64,000 bases of DNA from Microgenomates group bacterium GW2011_GWC1_46_15 (GTDB lineage: Bacteria > Patescibacteria > Microgenomatia > UBA1400 > UBA12028). Positions 42,928 to 51,055 of the stretch are shown here, in pieces. The stretch covers positions 62,001-126,000 of the forward strand of contig LCLX01000002.1 in the NCBI GenBank assembly GCA_001002285.1, given 5' to 3'. The first letter of the stretch is position 1, and every line of letters begins with the position of its first letter. The notes beneath the pieces are model-generated. The model did no database searches. It saw nothing but the letters and a program-made list of their open reading frames with translations, and had not been told where the DNA came from. Both the position numbers and the translations under genes were made by a program.

Positions 42928-43258
42928 TGCGGGTTGCCGTGGGATCAACGAGCAAACGTTCAACAGGAATCGGTTCGCCCGTTTCACTGTCAACACCATA
43001 CGTTCCTTCATCCATATGCTTGAGCGCGGTATCAACACGCGCCAACGAGTCATTCACCTGGTTGCCGAACACTTCGCTGGAAATAATGGCGACTTCTTCA
43101 CTCGCATCCGCATCCGGACTCGCGTTGTCATTCACGCGGGTTGTATCGTTCACCGGATTTTCCTCATCTACACCTGCGCGAACGTTCGTGAGCTTCGCCC
43201 GCTGGTCAAGGAGCATCGTGCGGAGTTTCTCGAGTGTTTCTGAAGAGATGTGTTTCAT
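42911..43258 (-). CDS. DksA/TraR-like protein without zinc-finger cysteines
   Basis: A 115-aa protein with a helical N-terminus (ETLEKLRTMLLDQRAKL) and a C-terminal GTYGVDSETGEPIPVERLLVDPTATRNVQ. This aligns with the DksA/TraR C4 finger (GTYGxCxxCGxxIxxxRLxAxP), but every Cys has been replaced. The middle region ADASEEVAIISSEV also resembles the family. It could bind the secondary channel of RNA polymerase without zinc. It lies between lgt and lspA with its own promoter. Confidence 0.75.
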   Translation of the reverse strand: MKHISSETLEKLRTMLLDQRAKLTNVRAGVDEENPVNDTTRVNDNASPDADASEEVAIISSEVFGNQVNDSLARVDTALKHMDEGTYGVDSETGEPIPVERLLVDPTATRNVQKS

Positions 43259-43266
43259 ACCGGTGC

Positions 43267-43296
43267 AGTATAGAGGAATACTAGGAGGCGTGTAAA
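43267..43296 (-). promoter_or_regulatory. Promoter of the DksA-like gene, leaderless type
   Basis: Minus-strand TTTACA (43291-43296), an 18-bp spacer and TATACT (43267-43272), eight bases before the ATG. Its -35 box lies in the last codons of lgt. Confidence 0.6.
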
Positions 43297-44084
43297 GAAG
43301 AGTTCTTCTTTTTAAAGACAAAAAGGGTGTGGCCTGAGCGTGTATAGAGGAAAATCCCACCCGCTACCGCAATAAGCCCGCGCAGAATTCCTTCAACATG
43401 AATACCGTCAATCTTCACGAAAGAGGGTTGGAAGAATGCCAGTACTACACCAATAACGCCGTAGCCAATTAAAAAACATGAGAGCAGGAATCCCGGCTGG
43501 GCCGTGCGCTTGTTCGACCGATACCACAAAAAGGTGCGGTATATGCTTTCTAATTTCCAAAGCGTAATGAAAAGCGCGATGTATAACACCGCCGCGTAGA
43601 GCTGAACCGGATGCCGTTTATCAAACACCCCGGGGAATGACATCCCGAACGGCAGTGTTGTAGGATTGCCAAATCCGCTTCCGTTTAAAAACATGCCGAT
43701 TTGGATAAACACCAACGACACACTTAACCCCACCGCTGCAAAATCAATTGTTTCATAGACGTTCCATTTTTTCCTGCGGGCGGAAACGATGAGCGATAGC
43801 AAGCCTCCAAGAATGCCCGCCATTCCTACATAGCCTGGATACGCAAACAATGAAAACCACCGGAATATATCCAAACCGAAATCCGGAAAATGCGCGAGCA
43901 CAAATCCTAGTCGTGCACCAACTAATCCCCAGAAGGCGGAGAGAATGACCGCATCCAATAATGCGGATTGATCGTAGTACTCCTCACTCCCCTTTTTCCA
44001 AAACACAAATGTGCCAGCCAAAAACGCCAGCACAAGAAACGGACCAAAAATAAGTACACGGAATAATGCGACGAGCTGATCCAT
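43281..44084 (-). CDS. lgt: Prolipoprotein diacylglyceryl transferase-like protein
   Basis: A 267-aa protein with about seven membrane segments. FWGLVGARLGFVLAHF, YPGYVGMAGILGG, RHPVQLYAA and GILRGLIAVAGG are Lgt-like, and lspA is close by. However, the family signature G-R-x-G-N-F-x-N-G-E reads IQIGMFLNGSG, without the Arg and Glu, and HPxQLYE reads HPVQLYA. The enzyme is either divergent or has lost activity. The start at 44084 follows a TATACT box by seven bases. Confidence 0.8.
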   Translation of the reverse strand: MDQLVALFRVLIFGPFLVLAFLAGTFVFWKKGSEEYYDQSALLDAVILSAFWGLVGARLGFVLAHFPDFGLDIFRWFSLFAYPGYVGMAGILGGLLSLIVSARRKKWNVYETIDFAAVGLSVSLVFIQIGMFLNGSGFGNPTTLPFGMSFPGVFDKRHPVQLYAAVLYIALFITLWKLESIYRTFLWYRSNKRTAQPGFLLSCFLIGYGVIGVVLAFFQPSFVKIDGIHVEGILRGLIAVAGGIFLYTRSGHTLFVFKKKNSSLHAS

Positions 44085-44153
44085 ATAGGGTAGTATACAG
44101 CACGGGTTGGCGATGACCGACGGCAATGACCGGCAGCGATCGACAGCAGTGGC

Positions 44154-44183
44154 TTGATCTCTTATGTACCTTTCCGGTATACT
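44154..44183 (+). promoter_or_regulatory. Promoter of the 148-aa membrane-protein gene, leaderless type
   Basis: TTGATC (44154-44159), an 18-bp spacer and TATACT (44178-44183). The ATG at 44193 is nine bases later with no ribosome-binding site. Confidence 0.55.
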
Positions 44184-44192
44184 TCCCAGGTT

Positions 44193-44639
44193 ATGCTATC
44201 AATCTCACACGCAGCAACCGGCGCGTTTCTCGCCGCAAAACTCCAAAACCCAGTGTTGTACATTCCTGCTATTCTTGCGTCACATTATCTTGAAGACTGG
44301 ATTCTGCACTGGGACGTTGGAACAGGATTGTCGAATGGGACGCGCAAACGGAGCCACGCGTTTGTGCTTGAGCTGATTGATCTTGTATTGGCGATTGGAG
44401 TTGTGTTTTTGATGTTCCGCGATTCTGCCGTTGGAGTTCAACCGCAGATTTATTTTGGCGCGTTTCTTGGCCTTCTCCCCGATTTTCTTGAAGCCCCACG
44501 GAATTTTTTCAACTGGAACCCGAAATTTTTAAAACCACTGAATAGTTTTCACCACTCACTTCATCACTCAACACCGAATGTACTTCGCGGATTGATTCCG
44601 CAGGTTATTTTGCTTGCACTACTGTGGGCGATGAAATAA
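44193..44639 (+). CDS. Putative membrane-bound metal-dependent hydrolase, 148 aa
   Basis: A small membrane protein with conserved-looking His/Asp residues: SHAATGAFLAAKL, ASHYLEDWILHWD, GLLPDFLEAP and NSFHHSLHH. This pattern recalls the YdjM/DUF457 group of putative membrane metal-dependent hydrolases, whose function is little known. It converges on the double-HTH gene and overlaps it by 21 bp. Confidence 0.5.
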   Translation: MLSISHAATGAFLAAKLQNPVLYIPAILASHYLEDWILHWDVGTGLSNGTRKRSHAFVLELIDLVLAIGVVFLMFRDSAVGVQPQIYFGAFLGLLPDFLEAPRNFFNWNPKFLKPLNSFHHSLHHSTPNVLRGLIPQVILLALLWAMK

Positions 44640-44975
44640 ATGTGGTAATCTTGCCCCCGTTTGCCTTCTCCAGCGCTGTAATGTTCTTCGACTTATCTCC
44701 AATCTCCTTGCAAGCTCTCTTTCATTGCCCGCTTCAGCTAAAAGTTGTTCCAGCGTTTCCTTATCCGGAACTTCTTGAGGAATCCTTCCGGTAGGCCTTC
44801 TTTCAATCCCCCACCTTTTCATATCTGTATATACTCTAAATACGGAAACACCAAACTTTTTTGCTATTGCGGGAATGCTCATTTTTACTTTTTCATAGCA
44901 CACACGAAGAAGCTCTGATGTATAGAGATTATCACTATCAATCTCAGTATTAGGGTGAGAATTTTCTGTAGACAT
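44619..44975 (-). CDS. Small DNA-binding protein with two helix-turn-helix motifs
   Basis: A 118-aa protein with two HTH-like segments. The first is MSIPAIAKKFGVSVFRVYTD and the second is NERELARRLEISRRTLQRWR, of the Fis or resolvase type. Both have the turn Gly or its substitute and a basic recognition helix. Its target is unknown; it could be a regulator or the DNA-binding part of an old mobile element. A TATGAT box lies eight bases before the ATG. It is next to a tRNA gene. Confidence 0.6.
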   Translation of the reverse strand: MSTENSHPNTEIDSDNLYTSELLRVCYEKVKMSIPAIAKKFGVSVFRVYTDMKRWGIERRPTGRIPQEVPDKETLEQLLAEAGNERELARRLEISRRTLQRWRRQTGARLPHLFHRPQ

Positions 44976-45034
44976 TGCCGCTTATCATATCATGGGAAAC
45001 ACTACCGCTTTATGGTAAAATTCTCTCGATGAAC

Positions 45035-45117
45035 GCCGAGATGCTGGAATGGTATACAGTCCAGTCTCAAAAACTGGTGGGCGCAAGCCCATGAGGGTTC
45101 GACTCCCTCTCTCGGCA
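45035..45117 (+). tRNA. tRNA-Leu (anticodon CAA)
   Basis: The acceptor stem GCCGAGA/TCTCGGC is perfect with discriminator A. The D-stem is CTG/CAG, the anticodon stem CCAGT/ACTGG with loop CTCAAAA (anticodon CAA at positions 3-5), followed by a long variable arm GGGC/GCCC (a class II tRNA) and T-stem GAGGG/CCCTC with loop TTCGACT. The 3' CCA is not encoded. Confidence 0.93.
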
Positions 45118-45121
45118 CTTT

Positions 45122-45820
45122 ATGGACCGATTACCACACCAACCTCACAAGGTCGATGTTGCCATTAATATTGATGAAACTCTTTTACTGGAAAAGATAT
45201 GGGCTAGTGTTCTTGGTCCCGAGCGAGAAAAGCTTGAATCTGAATGGCATTGGCGATATGCTCACACATTTATTAACTTCACTCTTCGCATACTTCAACA
45301 CCAAGGAAAAATTTCTGATTCTTCATTACTTTCCACACACAAAGAACAAACACTTCGGGGTTTATCTGTTTGCAGTATTGGAGGAACAGAAGCGTGCATT
45401 TTAGCTGCTCTCGGAGCACAAGCAACCTGTATTGGACCTGAGCTTACTCATTTTCCTGCTCCAGAGAAAACAACCATTGTCCCGCATCGTCTTAATCCCG
45501 ATATCGCTCAGCAATATGCCGAAGCATTCGATGTCACGATGTCTCGCCGAGTTCTAGATTTTGGAAGCGGATTAGATAATAGCTCTTATCTTGGTCACCA
45601 AAGACATTACCTTTCTTTTCTCTTATCTGCACTTGCAATGACAAAACTGAATGGGATCAGTGTTCACAGTATTAATCCAATCATTTTTGATGGTCAATTA
45701 GGAAGAAAAGGTGTTAGGGAAGATGTTGAAAAATACGCACGAATTTTAGAAACAGAAAAGGATTATGATGTTACATATTGTTTCACCCCGACTCAACACA
45801 TTGAGGCGTCATCTATTTAG
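45122..45820 (+). CDS. Hypothetical protein, 232 aa, downstream of tRNA-Leu
   Basis: I do not recognise the family. A Rossmann-like pattern is possible: GLSVCSIGGTEACILAALGAQATCIGPEL resembles a nucleotide or SAM-binding loop, and RRVLDFGSGLDNSSYL resembles the next motif of a methyltransferase, but the order is not canonical. Its ATG is four bases after the end of the tRNA, with no ribosome-binding site visible, so it may depend on processing of a joint transcript. Confidence 0.55.
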   Translation: MDRLPHQPHKVDVAINIDETLLLEKIWASVLGPEREKLESEWHWRYAHTFINFTLRILQHQGKISDSSLLSTHKEQTLRGLSVCSIGGTEACILAALGAQATCIGPELTHFPAPEKTTIVPHRLNPDIAQQYAEAFDVTMSRRVLDFGSGLDNSSYLGHQRHYLSFLLSALAMTKLNGISVHSINPIIFDGQLGRKGVREDVEKYARILETEKDYDVTYCFTPTQHIEASSI

Positions 45821-45853
45821 TAAAAAGACTCCTACATTTGCTATACTGATTCC

Positions 45854-46087
45854 ATGCTCCGCACGATCTTCTCCCAGCTTTTCGATATTACCAGCATTTG
45901 GTTCTTTGTGTTCCAGTCCATTGTGTGGTTTGCGATTTGTCTTGGTGTCGTCGTGAGTATTGATGTTGCACGACCAGAACGGAGCTATGGAAAAACCAAG
46001 CAAAACCTTGGATTCTTGCTCTTGTTTATCGTCCTTTCGAGTAGCCTTCTCTATATTATGTTTGGAAGAACTGGCGCACGGGGGTAA
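45854..46087 (+). CDS. Small membrane protein, 77 aa
   Basis: Two predicted membrane helices (about residues 14-36 and 51-68) separated by a short polar loop with RPERSYGKTK. No family is recognised. A TATACT box six bases before the ATG suggests a leaderless message. The gene converges on dnaB. Confidence 0.6.
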   Translation: MLRTIFSQLFDITSIWFFVFQSIVWFAICLGVVVSIDVARPERSYGKTKQNLGFLLLFIVLSSSLLYIMFGRTGARG

Positions 46088-46113
46088 AATCCCGGGGATA
46101 AAACCCTATCTTT

Positions 46114-48705
46114 CTATCTCTTCTGTTCCATACCGTAAAACTTAATGCGATCTCCTTTAAAGAACATATCGATCGTGCGAAGTGGGCCGTTGCGGTGCTT
46201 GGCAACGGTGAGTTTGACGTGCTCCGGCGCCTCGTCTTCTTCCCGATACAAAAACATGACAACATCAGAATCTTGTTCGATACTGTTGTGTACAACAATG
46301 TCATTTGCGATAAAGTTGGCATATCCGGGAACAGTCGCGTCAAATACTTTACGGATGCCAATTTTTGTAATACTCAAAATTTCATCCCAATACACATCCG
46401 AAGAAGCAAACATTCTCAAAAGATCATTGTCTAAAGCTTCTGCAATATTCCATAATCGTTCTCTTCCAATCGAATTTCTCTGTCTCCCTGTTCCGCTATA
46501 TGCCCATCCCATAGTTTGATGAAAAGCACGTGTCGTTAATCCAAACTCAGCACGCGATGCTTCAATATATTTCCATAACGCCTTTGGAATAACATCGAGG
46601 TTTGGATTGCTTACCACCGTTTGAAGTAAAAGAAGTGCGCGGCGAGCTCTTCCCTCTTTCTCCCCCACACATCCCACAATCTCAAGAAAATGCCGCTGAG
46701 CCTGGGCTCCTTGAACCGCAACATTCCACATTGCCTGATATCCATGTTGTTTGACTTCGCGGACAGTAGAAAATACTCCAAGACGCAGAAGTAAATGAGC
46801 AACGTCTTCTGCCAACCTTTGGCTTCCTGATGCATAATACACAGATACTAACGGACCCTTCTTTTTTTCTTTACGTATAGCAATGCATCCATCGGTTGAC
46901 CAAAGGTGACGCAGAAAAAGCGCTATGGTAGCGTTAGGCTGAGAAAAAACAGCTGTCGGGATGTGTTTTACTCGAGAATGCTGGCCGTAGATTCCAAGGT
47001 CTTCATCAAGCCAACGAACAATCGGATTTCTTTTTCCACGAGCCAATTTATATGGCGAAGAAAGATAAAGATGGTACCACTGTTCTTGTCGAACAAGGCG
47101 AGGAATAATGCCAAATGCGTGCACCGCTGATTCCGCAACGTACTGAATAAGCGGAAGTTCAGAATTTGTGTAGTGAAGCGGTTGGCGTTTTACGTAACAT
47201 CCATCCCCAATAAGGTGTGCTAAGACAATGAGTTGATCGTCGGTAAGTGTTTGTTGAAGTTCTTTTGAAATCTCGAGCAACCTTGGTGTTCCCAATTGTT
47301 CCCCAACCTTTAATTGATCAAGTCGTTTCCATCCACTTACTGTAAAAAACGGATGGTTTGCAGAAGCGGTAATGCGTTTCCCACTGCGTAACTGCATTTC
47401 ATAAACCATCTTTTTTCCACTTGGAAAGACCTTTGACATCACTGCCTGATGGATAATCATTGTTTCATCCATCGCAAGCACGGGAATGTTTTTTTTACCA
47501 ACCAAAGATACGATTGGGACCCGTTTTCCTGTGTCCGAGCGGAAAATCAACGTATCGCCCAAAAGACATCCGCTTTCGCGCAAATCGGACAACTGCGGCT
47601 GTTTGACTCCTCGGCTCTCTACCGACCGGTTCAGCTGAGAAAGTGCTAATACTGGCACTTTTAATTCACGCGCCAGGTTTTTTAATCCCTGCGAGATTTC
47701 TGAAACTTCCTGCACGCGATTGTCCGTAGTATATCCGCGCATCAGTTGGAGATAGTCAACAATAATGAGATCAAGCCCATGCTCTGCCATCAACCGGCGA
47801 GCTTTGGTGCGGACTTCCAGAATGGACTGTCCTGGCGTATCGTCAAAAAACAGTGGAGCCTCGGCCAGCTCCCCCATTGCGTCTGAAAGTTTTTCAAAAT
47901 CTTCTTCATCCAAACGTCCTGTTTTGAGTTTCCACGCGTCAATATCAGCCTGCTGAACCAGCAACCGGTCCACCATTTCTTCCTTACTCATTTCAAGCGC
48001 AAAGTACCCAACGTTTAACTTGCGCTCTACCGCAACGTGTTTGGCAATTGAAAGCGAAAAGGCTGTTTTTCCAATACCGGGGCGGGCAGCCAGAATCAAC
48101 AAGTTTGACTTCTGCATGCCGGCCAACGTATCGTCTAACTCGGCAAAACCAGTGGGAACACCGCGTAACCCGCTGCTGTTTTTGTGCAACTCATCGAGGC
48201 GGTCAAAACTTTCAGCCAACGCTGTTTTGAGTGAAATAAATGACCGGTCCATGTGCTTTTGCGAAAGACCAAAAATATTCTGTTCGGCGGTATCAAGAAT
48301 GTCGGATGTTTCTCTGGCCGGATTAAGGGCCATCTCAGAAAGATCGGAAGCCAACGTGATGAGAAACCGCTTGATCGCCATGTCCTTAATGATCTTGGCG
48401 TACTGCTTGACGTGTGCCGCAGTCGGCACTTTGGCGGCTAAATCCGCAAGATACGCTGTGCCGCCAATGTCTTTCAATCTTCCGGTTTTTTTGAGCATGT
48501 CGGTAAGCGTAACAACGTCAATGGGCTCGCGGTCGGCAAACAACTTCAACATGCCGTCGTAAATATCACGATGTGCTTCGCGGTAGAAATGTTTGGGTTC
48601 CAAGAACTCCGCGATTTGCACAATTGCGTCGCGGTCAATCAGCATGGCGCCGAGCACGCTTTCTTCAGCTTGAATGTTGTGTGGGGGTAGTTTTGGATCA
48701 GCCAT
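46114..48705 (-). CDS. dnaB: Replicative DNA helicase DnaB, intein-containing precursor
   Basis: An 863-aa precursor. Mature DnaB, after removal of residues about 380-807, has 435 aa. The N-terminal domain (PHNIQAEESVLGAMLID) and linker are followed by the RecA-like motor: Walker A ILAARPGIGKTAFSLSI (about 205-221), YFALEMSKEEMVDRLL, and DLIIVDYLQLM. The motif QLSDLRESG is broken by the intein and continues SIEQDSDVVMFLYRE. The helicase unwinds DNA at the fork. Upstream and downstream neighbours are unrelated. Confidence 0.95.
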   Translation of the reverse strand: MADPKLPPHNIQAEESVLGAMLIDRDAIVQIAEFLEPKHFYREAHRDIYDGMLKLFADREPIDVVTLTDMLKKTGRLKDIGGTAYLADLAAKVPTAAHVKQYAKIIKDMAIKRFLITLASDLSEMALNPARETSDILDTAEQNIFGLSQKHMDRSFISLKTALAESFDRLDELHKNSSGLRGVPTGFAELDDTLAGMQKSNLLILAARPGIGKTAFSLSIAKHVAVERKLNVGYFALEMSKEEMVDRLLVQQADIDAWKLKTGRLDEEDFEKLSDAMGELAEAPLFFDDTPGQSILEVRTKARRLMAEHGLDLIIVDYLQLMRGYTTDNRVQEVSEISQGLKNLARELKVPVLALSQLNRSVESRGVKQPQLSDLRESGCLLGDTLIFRSDTGKRVPIVSLVGKKNIPVLAMDETMIIHQAVMSKVFPSGKKMVYEMQLRSGKRITASANHPFFTVSGWKRLDQLKVGEQLGTPRLLEISKELQQTLTDDQLIVLAHLIGDGCYVKRQPLHYTNSELPLIQYVAESAVHAFGIIPRLVRQEQWYHLYLSSPYKLARGKRNPIVRWLDEDLGIYGQHSRVKHIPTAVFSQPNATIALFLRHLWSTDGCIAIRKEKKKGPLVSVYYASGSQRLAEDVAHLLLRLGVFSTVREVKQHGYQAMWNVAVQGAQAQRHFLEIVGCVGEKEGRARRALLLLQTVVSNPNLDVIPKALWKYIEASRAEFGLTTRAFHQTMGWAYSGTGRQRNSIGRERLWNIAEALDNDLLRMFASSDVYWDEILSITKIGIRKVFDATVPGYANFIANDIVVHNSIEQDSDVVMFLYREEDEAPEHVKLTVAKHRNGPLRTIDMFFKGDRIKFYGMEQKR
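46285..47568 (-). mobile_element. DnaB intein with LAGLIDADG endonuclease, 428 aa
   Basis: The intein starts at Cys (CLLGDTLIFRSD) after the RESG of DnaB and ends YANFIANDIVVHN before Ser. Block B has the Thr/His-type motif ITASANHPFF. Two LAGLIDADG-like helices are present: LAHLIGDGCY and LRHLWSTDGCI, each with its acidic residue, so the homing nuclease may be functional. The splice residues Cys1, penultimate His, Asn and +1 Ser are intact. It interrupts a conserved loop of the helicase motor. Confidence 0.92.
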
Positions 48706-48786
48706 ATACGTGCTTTCTTAACACTCTCTAATAAAAATGGCAGGGATACACATACGCGGGCGGGCGTGTTTCTAGGCACATGTTTA

Positions 48787-49446
48787 TTACGCAGGATTCA
48801 TGACCACGAGCTCGGTTTCTTCCGGCAGACTTCCCGCGGTAACAGTGAACGACGTGACAAGCTCTTTTGTGACTCCATAGACTTTCATAAAGTCCTCAAC
48901 CGTTGCGAGATCACCAAACACCTTATTTGAATGGGCAGCGGTGCGGTAGTGCATCGGAATAACATAGGACGGCTCAATCGCTTGAATCACCTCGACTGCG
49001 GTTTTGGGATCAATGGTAAACTTCCCGCCTACTGGACACAAAAGCACATCAACAACGCCAAGTTTTTCTATCGTTTTTTCATCTAACGTGTGTCCAAGAT
49101 CACCCAAGTGGCACACAACCAAATCGTCCAAGTGAATTGTGTAGATAATGTTGCGGCCACGCTCGCTTCCCTGGCTGTTGTCGTGAAATGTTGAAAAACC
49201 AAACACCGAAACACCGGCAACTTCGTACTCGCCGGGGGCATCAATAACAAACGGGTGCTCACGGCGTGTTGTCGGGCTGATTTTATCAACCGCGTTGTGA
49301 TCGGAGTGATCGTGGGATACCGTAATGAAGTCTGCGGATACCTTTGGCATCTTCAAACCCATGTCGCTAGAAAACGGATCAGTCACCACAATTCCGTTTT
49401 TTCCTTTGAGCGAAAATGCTGAATGGCCGAGGTACGTGATCTGCAT
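48787..49446 (-). CDS. Metallo-beta-lactamase-fold hydrolase (UPF0173-like)
   Basis: A 219-aa protein with metal ligands in VSHDHSDHNAV (H-x-D-H-type: His and Asp positions), VCHLGDLGHTL, and IPMHYRT. The N-terminus ITYLGHSAFSLKGKNGIVVTDPF is typical of the YtkL/UPF0173 branch. The substrate is unknown. The start follows a TATACT box by six bases. Confidence 0.85.
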   Translation of the reverse strand: MQITYLGHSAFSLKGKNGIVVTDPFSSDMGLKMPKVSADFITVSHDHSDHNAVDKISPTTRREHPFVIDAPGEYEVAGVSVFGFSTFHDNSQGSERGRNIIYTIHLDDLVVCHLGDLGHTLDEKTIEKLGVVDVLLCPVGGKFTIDPKTAVEVIQAIEPSYVIPMHYRTAAHSNKVFGDLATVEDFMKVYGVTKELVTSFTVTAGSLPEETELVVMNPA

Positions 49447-49578
49447 CGTGGTAGTATAGTATCTCCTTTGTCGTTTCTTCGCAATGCAGAAACTGCTCTT
49501 TTATTATTTTTAGTATTTTTGATGGTACGATCAATGACAATCAGTGCTGGAAAAATCCAAAAAGGTTGATACAATACG

Positions 49579-50085
49579 ATGATCCCTATGAAAAAAGAAG
49601 TTGTGTTCGCCATCGCGCTCGGTGCTATTGTTGGGCTCGTTATTACATTCGGCATCTATACCGCAAACAAGGCGCTCCAGCAGAGGCGCGAAGAAACAAC
49701 AACCACACAAGTGCAGGACACAAAAGGTTCTTCGGAAAACGAGCCTTCTGCTATGCGGATTTACGCCCCGGAAGATGGGAGCCTTGTTGATAAAGATACG
49801 CTCCAGATTTCCGGTGTGACGTTTCCAAATGCAACGCTTGCGATCTACGTCAATGATGCGTTGTACATCGCTACTGCGGATGCAAAAGGCAATTTTTCTG
49901 CTGAAGTGAAGCTCGGCGCGGGAAGCAATGTGATCACGAGTATCGCAACCGCGCCAGACGGAACGCAGGAGCGCGACGCGCGGCTCGTCGTGTTTAGCAC
50001 CGCAAATCTTGATGACGGGACAACCGCGACAAACTCAGCAAAACCAAAAGCTAGCCCAACACCGAAACCGGGAGGCACACAGTGA
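49579..50085 (+). CDS. Membrane-anchored extracellular protein with an Ig-like domain
   Basis: A 168-aa protein with one N-terminal membrane segment (about residues 6-27) and an outside domain about residues 55-140. The domain begins IYAPEDGSLVDKDTLQISG and repeats the strand pattern of bacterial Ig-like or PEGA-like domains (NATLAIYVNDALY, GNFSAEVKLGAGSN, GTQERDARLVVF). The end is Pro/Thr/Lys-rich. ATG 49579 and ATG 49588 are both possible starts. It overlaps the next gene by four bases. Confidence 0.65.
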   Translation: MIPMKKEVVFAIALGAIVGLVITFGIYTANKALQQRREETTTTQVQDTKGSSENEPSAMRIYAPEDGSLVDKDTLQISGVTFPNATLAIYVNDALYIATADAKGNFSAEVKLGAGSNVITSIATAPDGTQERDARLVVFSTANLDDGTTATNSAKPKASPTPKPGGTQ

Positions 50086-50795
50086 AACTCCGCATCTTAC
50101 TCACTATCGGCGCCTTTTCCTTAGCAGCTCTTGCATTTCAAGTACACGCCGTAGTTCCTTCCCCATCACCATCTCCAAAGTCTTCACCTCTCCCCACATC
50201 AACACCGACCGCAACGAGTTCCGCGCAACAGGATACAGTGAATCAAAATTTGAAAGACCGCATTGAGAAGGCCATTGAGGAAAAAGCGCAAACTGTTGAA
50301 ACCACGCGGAAAAAGCGCGCGATTGTCGGCATTGTTGAACGTGTCACAAGTGAATCACTCTCATTAAAAACACTCCAGAACACCACAGAAACGATCAAAC
50401 TCGTTCCGAATAAAACCGCGATGCTTCAACTCCCAGGCCTTCAGCCGATCACACTGACCGATCTTGAGCTCAATAGTTTTGTGATCGTGATGGGATACAA
50501 CGATGATGGCGTTCTTGAGGCCCGGCGCATTTTGTTGAGCCCCGTCCCCCTTTTTCCCGTGCGTAAAGAGGTCTTTTTTGGAAAAGTAGATGCGCTAACA
50601 ACAACAGAAATTTCGCTGACGTTGCGGACACAAGAACAAAAAATACTTTCGCTATCGAAAAAAGTGCAGTTTCAGAAAGCCGATGGATCCAGGACAGTGC
50701 GCGCTGACGTGTCGAAAAGTATAGAGGTTTTTGTTGTCGTCCCTCAAGTTGAGGACGCAAGTCCTTCGGCGACATTGGTGAGAATACTCAAGTAG
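50082..50795 (+). CDS. Exported protein, DUF5666-like, 237 aa
   Basis: A cleavable-looking signal peptide (MKLRILLTIGAFSLAALAFQVHA) is followed by a Pro/Ser/Thr-rich linker and a helix rich in Lys/Glu. Then come two beta-rich repeats (RKKRAIVGIVERVTSESLSLKTL and VRKEVFFGKVDALTTTEISLTL) of the kind found in DUF5666 proteins. Translation starts at a GTG that overlaps the previous TGA (GTGA), so the two exported proteins are coupled and may act together at the cell surface. Confidence 0.6.
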   Translation: MKLRILLTIGAFSLAALAFQVHAVVPSPSPSPKSSPLPTSTPTATSSAQQDTVNQNLKDRIEKAIEEKAQTVETTRKKRAIVGIVERVTSESLSLKTLQNTTETIKLVPNKTAMLQLPGLQPITLTDLELNSFVIVMGYNDDGVLEARRILLSPVPLFPVRKEVFFGKVDALTTTEISLTLRTQEQKILSLSKKVQFQKADGSRTVRADVSKSIEVFVVVPQVEDASPSATLVRILK

Positions 50796-50818
50796 ATCTT
50801 TCATAGTTTGACCCTGCG

Positions 50819-51026
50819 TGCTACAATCCCCCCACAAGTGAATACAAAGCGTTAACCGGAGTCACGATCCGGAATTCCGAAAGGAAACGCTGTTCGCCAA
50901 AATGCGGAACGGAGGTTCAACCGTAAAAACAGAACCGTCGATGTCGCACCAGCGGAGTCGGCCCAAGAGTTCTTCGGGAAAATACCGAAGAGAATGAAGG
51001 ATGGGACCGCGGAAGGTCCTTTTTTT
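50819..51026 (+). promoter_or_regulatory. T-box riboswitch, histidine type (hisS leader)
   Basis: An extended -10 (TG-C-TACAAT, 50819-50827) starts the leader. The T-box core at 50999-51011 matches the consensus GGGTGGNACCGCG at 12 of 13 positions. Its variable base is G (UGGG), which pairs with a tRNA ending CCCA, i.e. discriminator C73, characteristic of tRNA-His. A stem CCGGA/TCCGG (50856-50872) bears a 7-nt loop GTCACGA with CAC, a His codon, in the middle. A stem III-like hairpin TCTTCGG/CCGAAGA (50971-50991) precedes the core. The terminator GGACC/GGTCC plus seven T ends at 51026. Uncharged tRNA-His should block the terminator and raise hisS expression. Confidence 0.8.
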
Positions 51027-51055
51027 ATGCGCGAGCCCAAAGCTCCGCAAGATAG

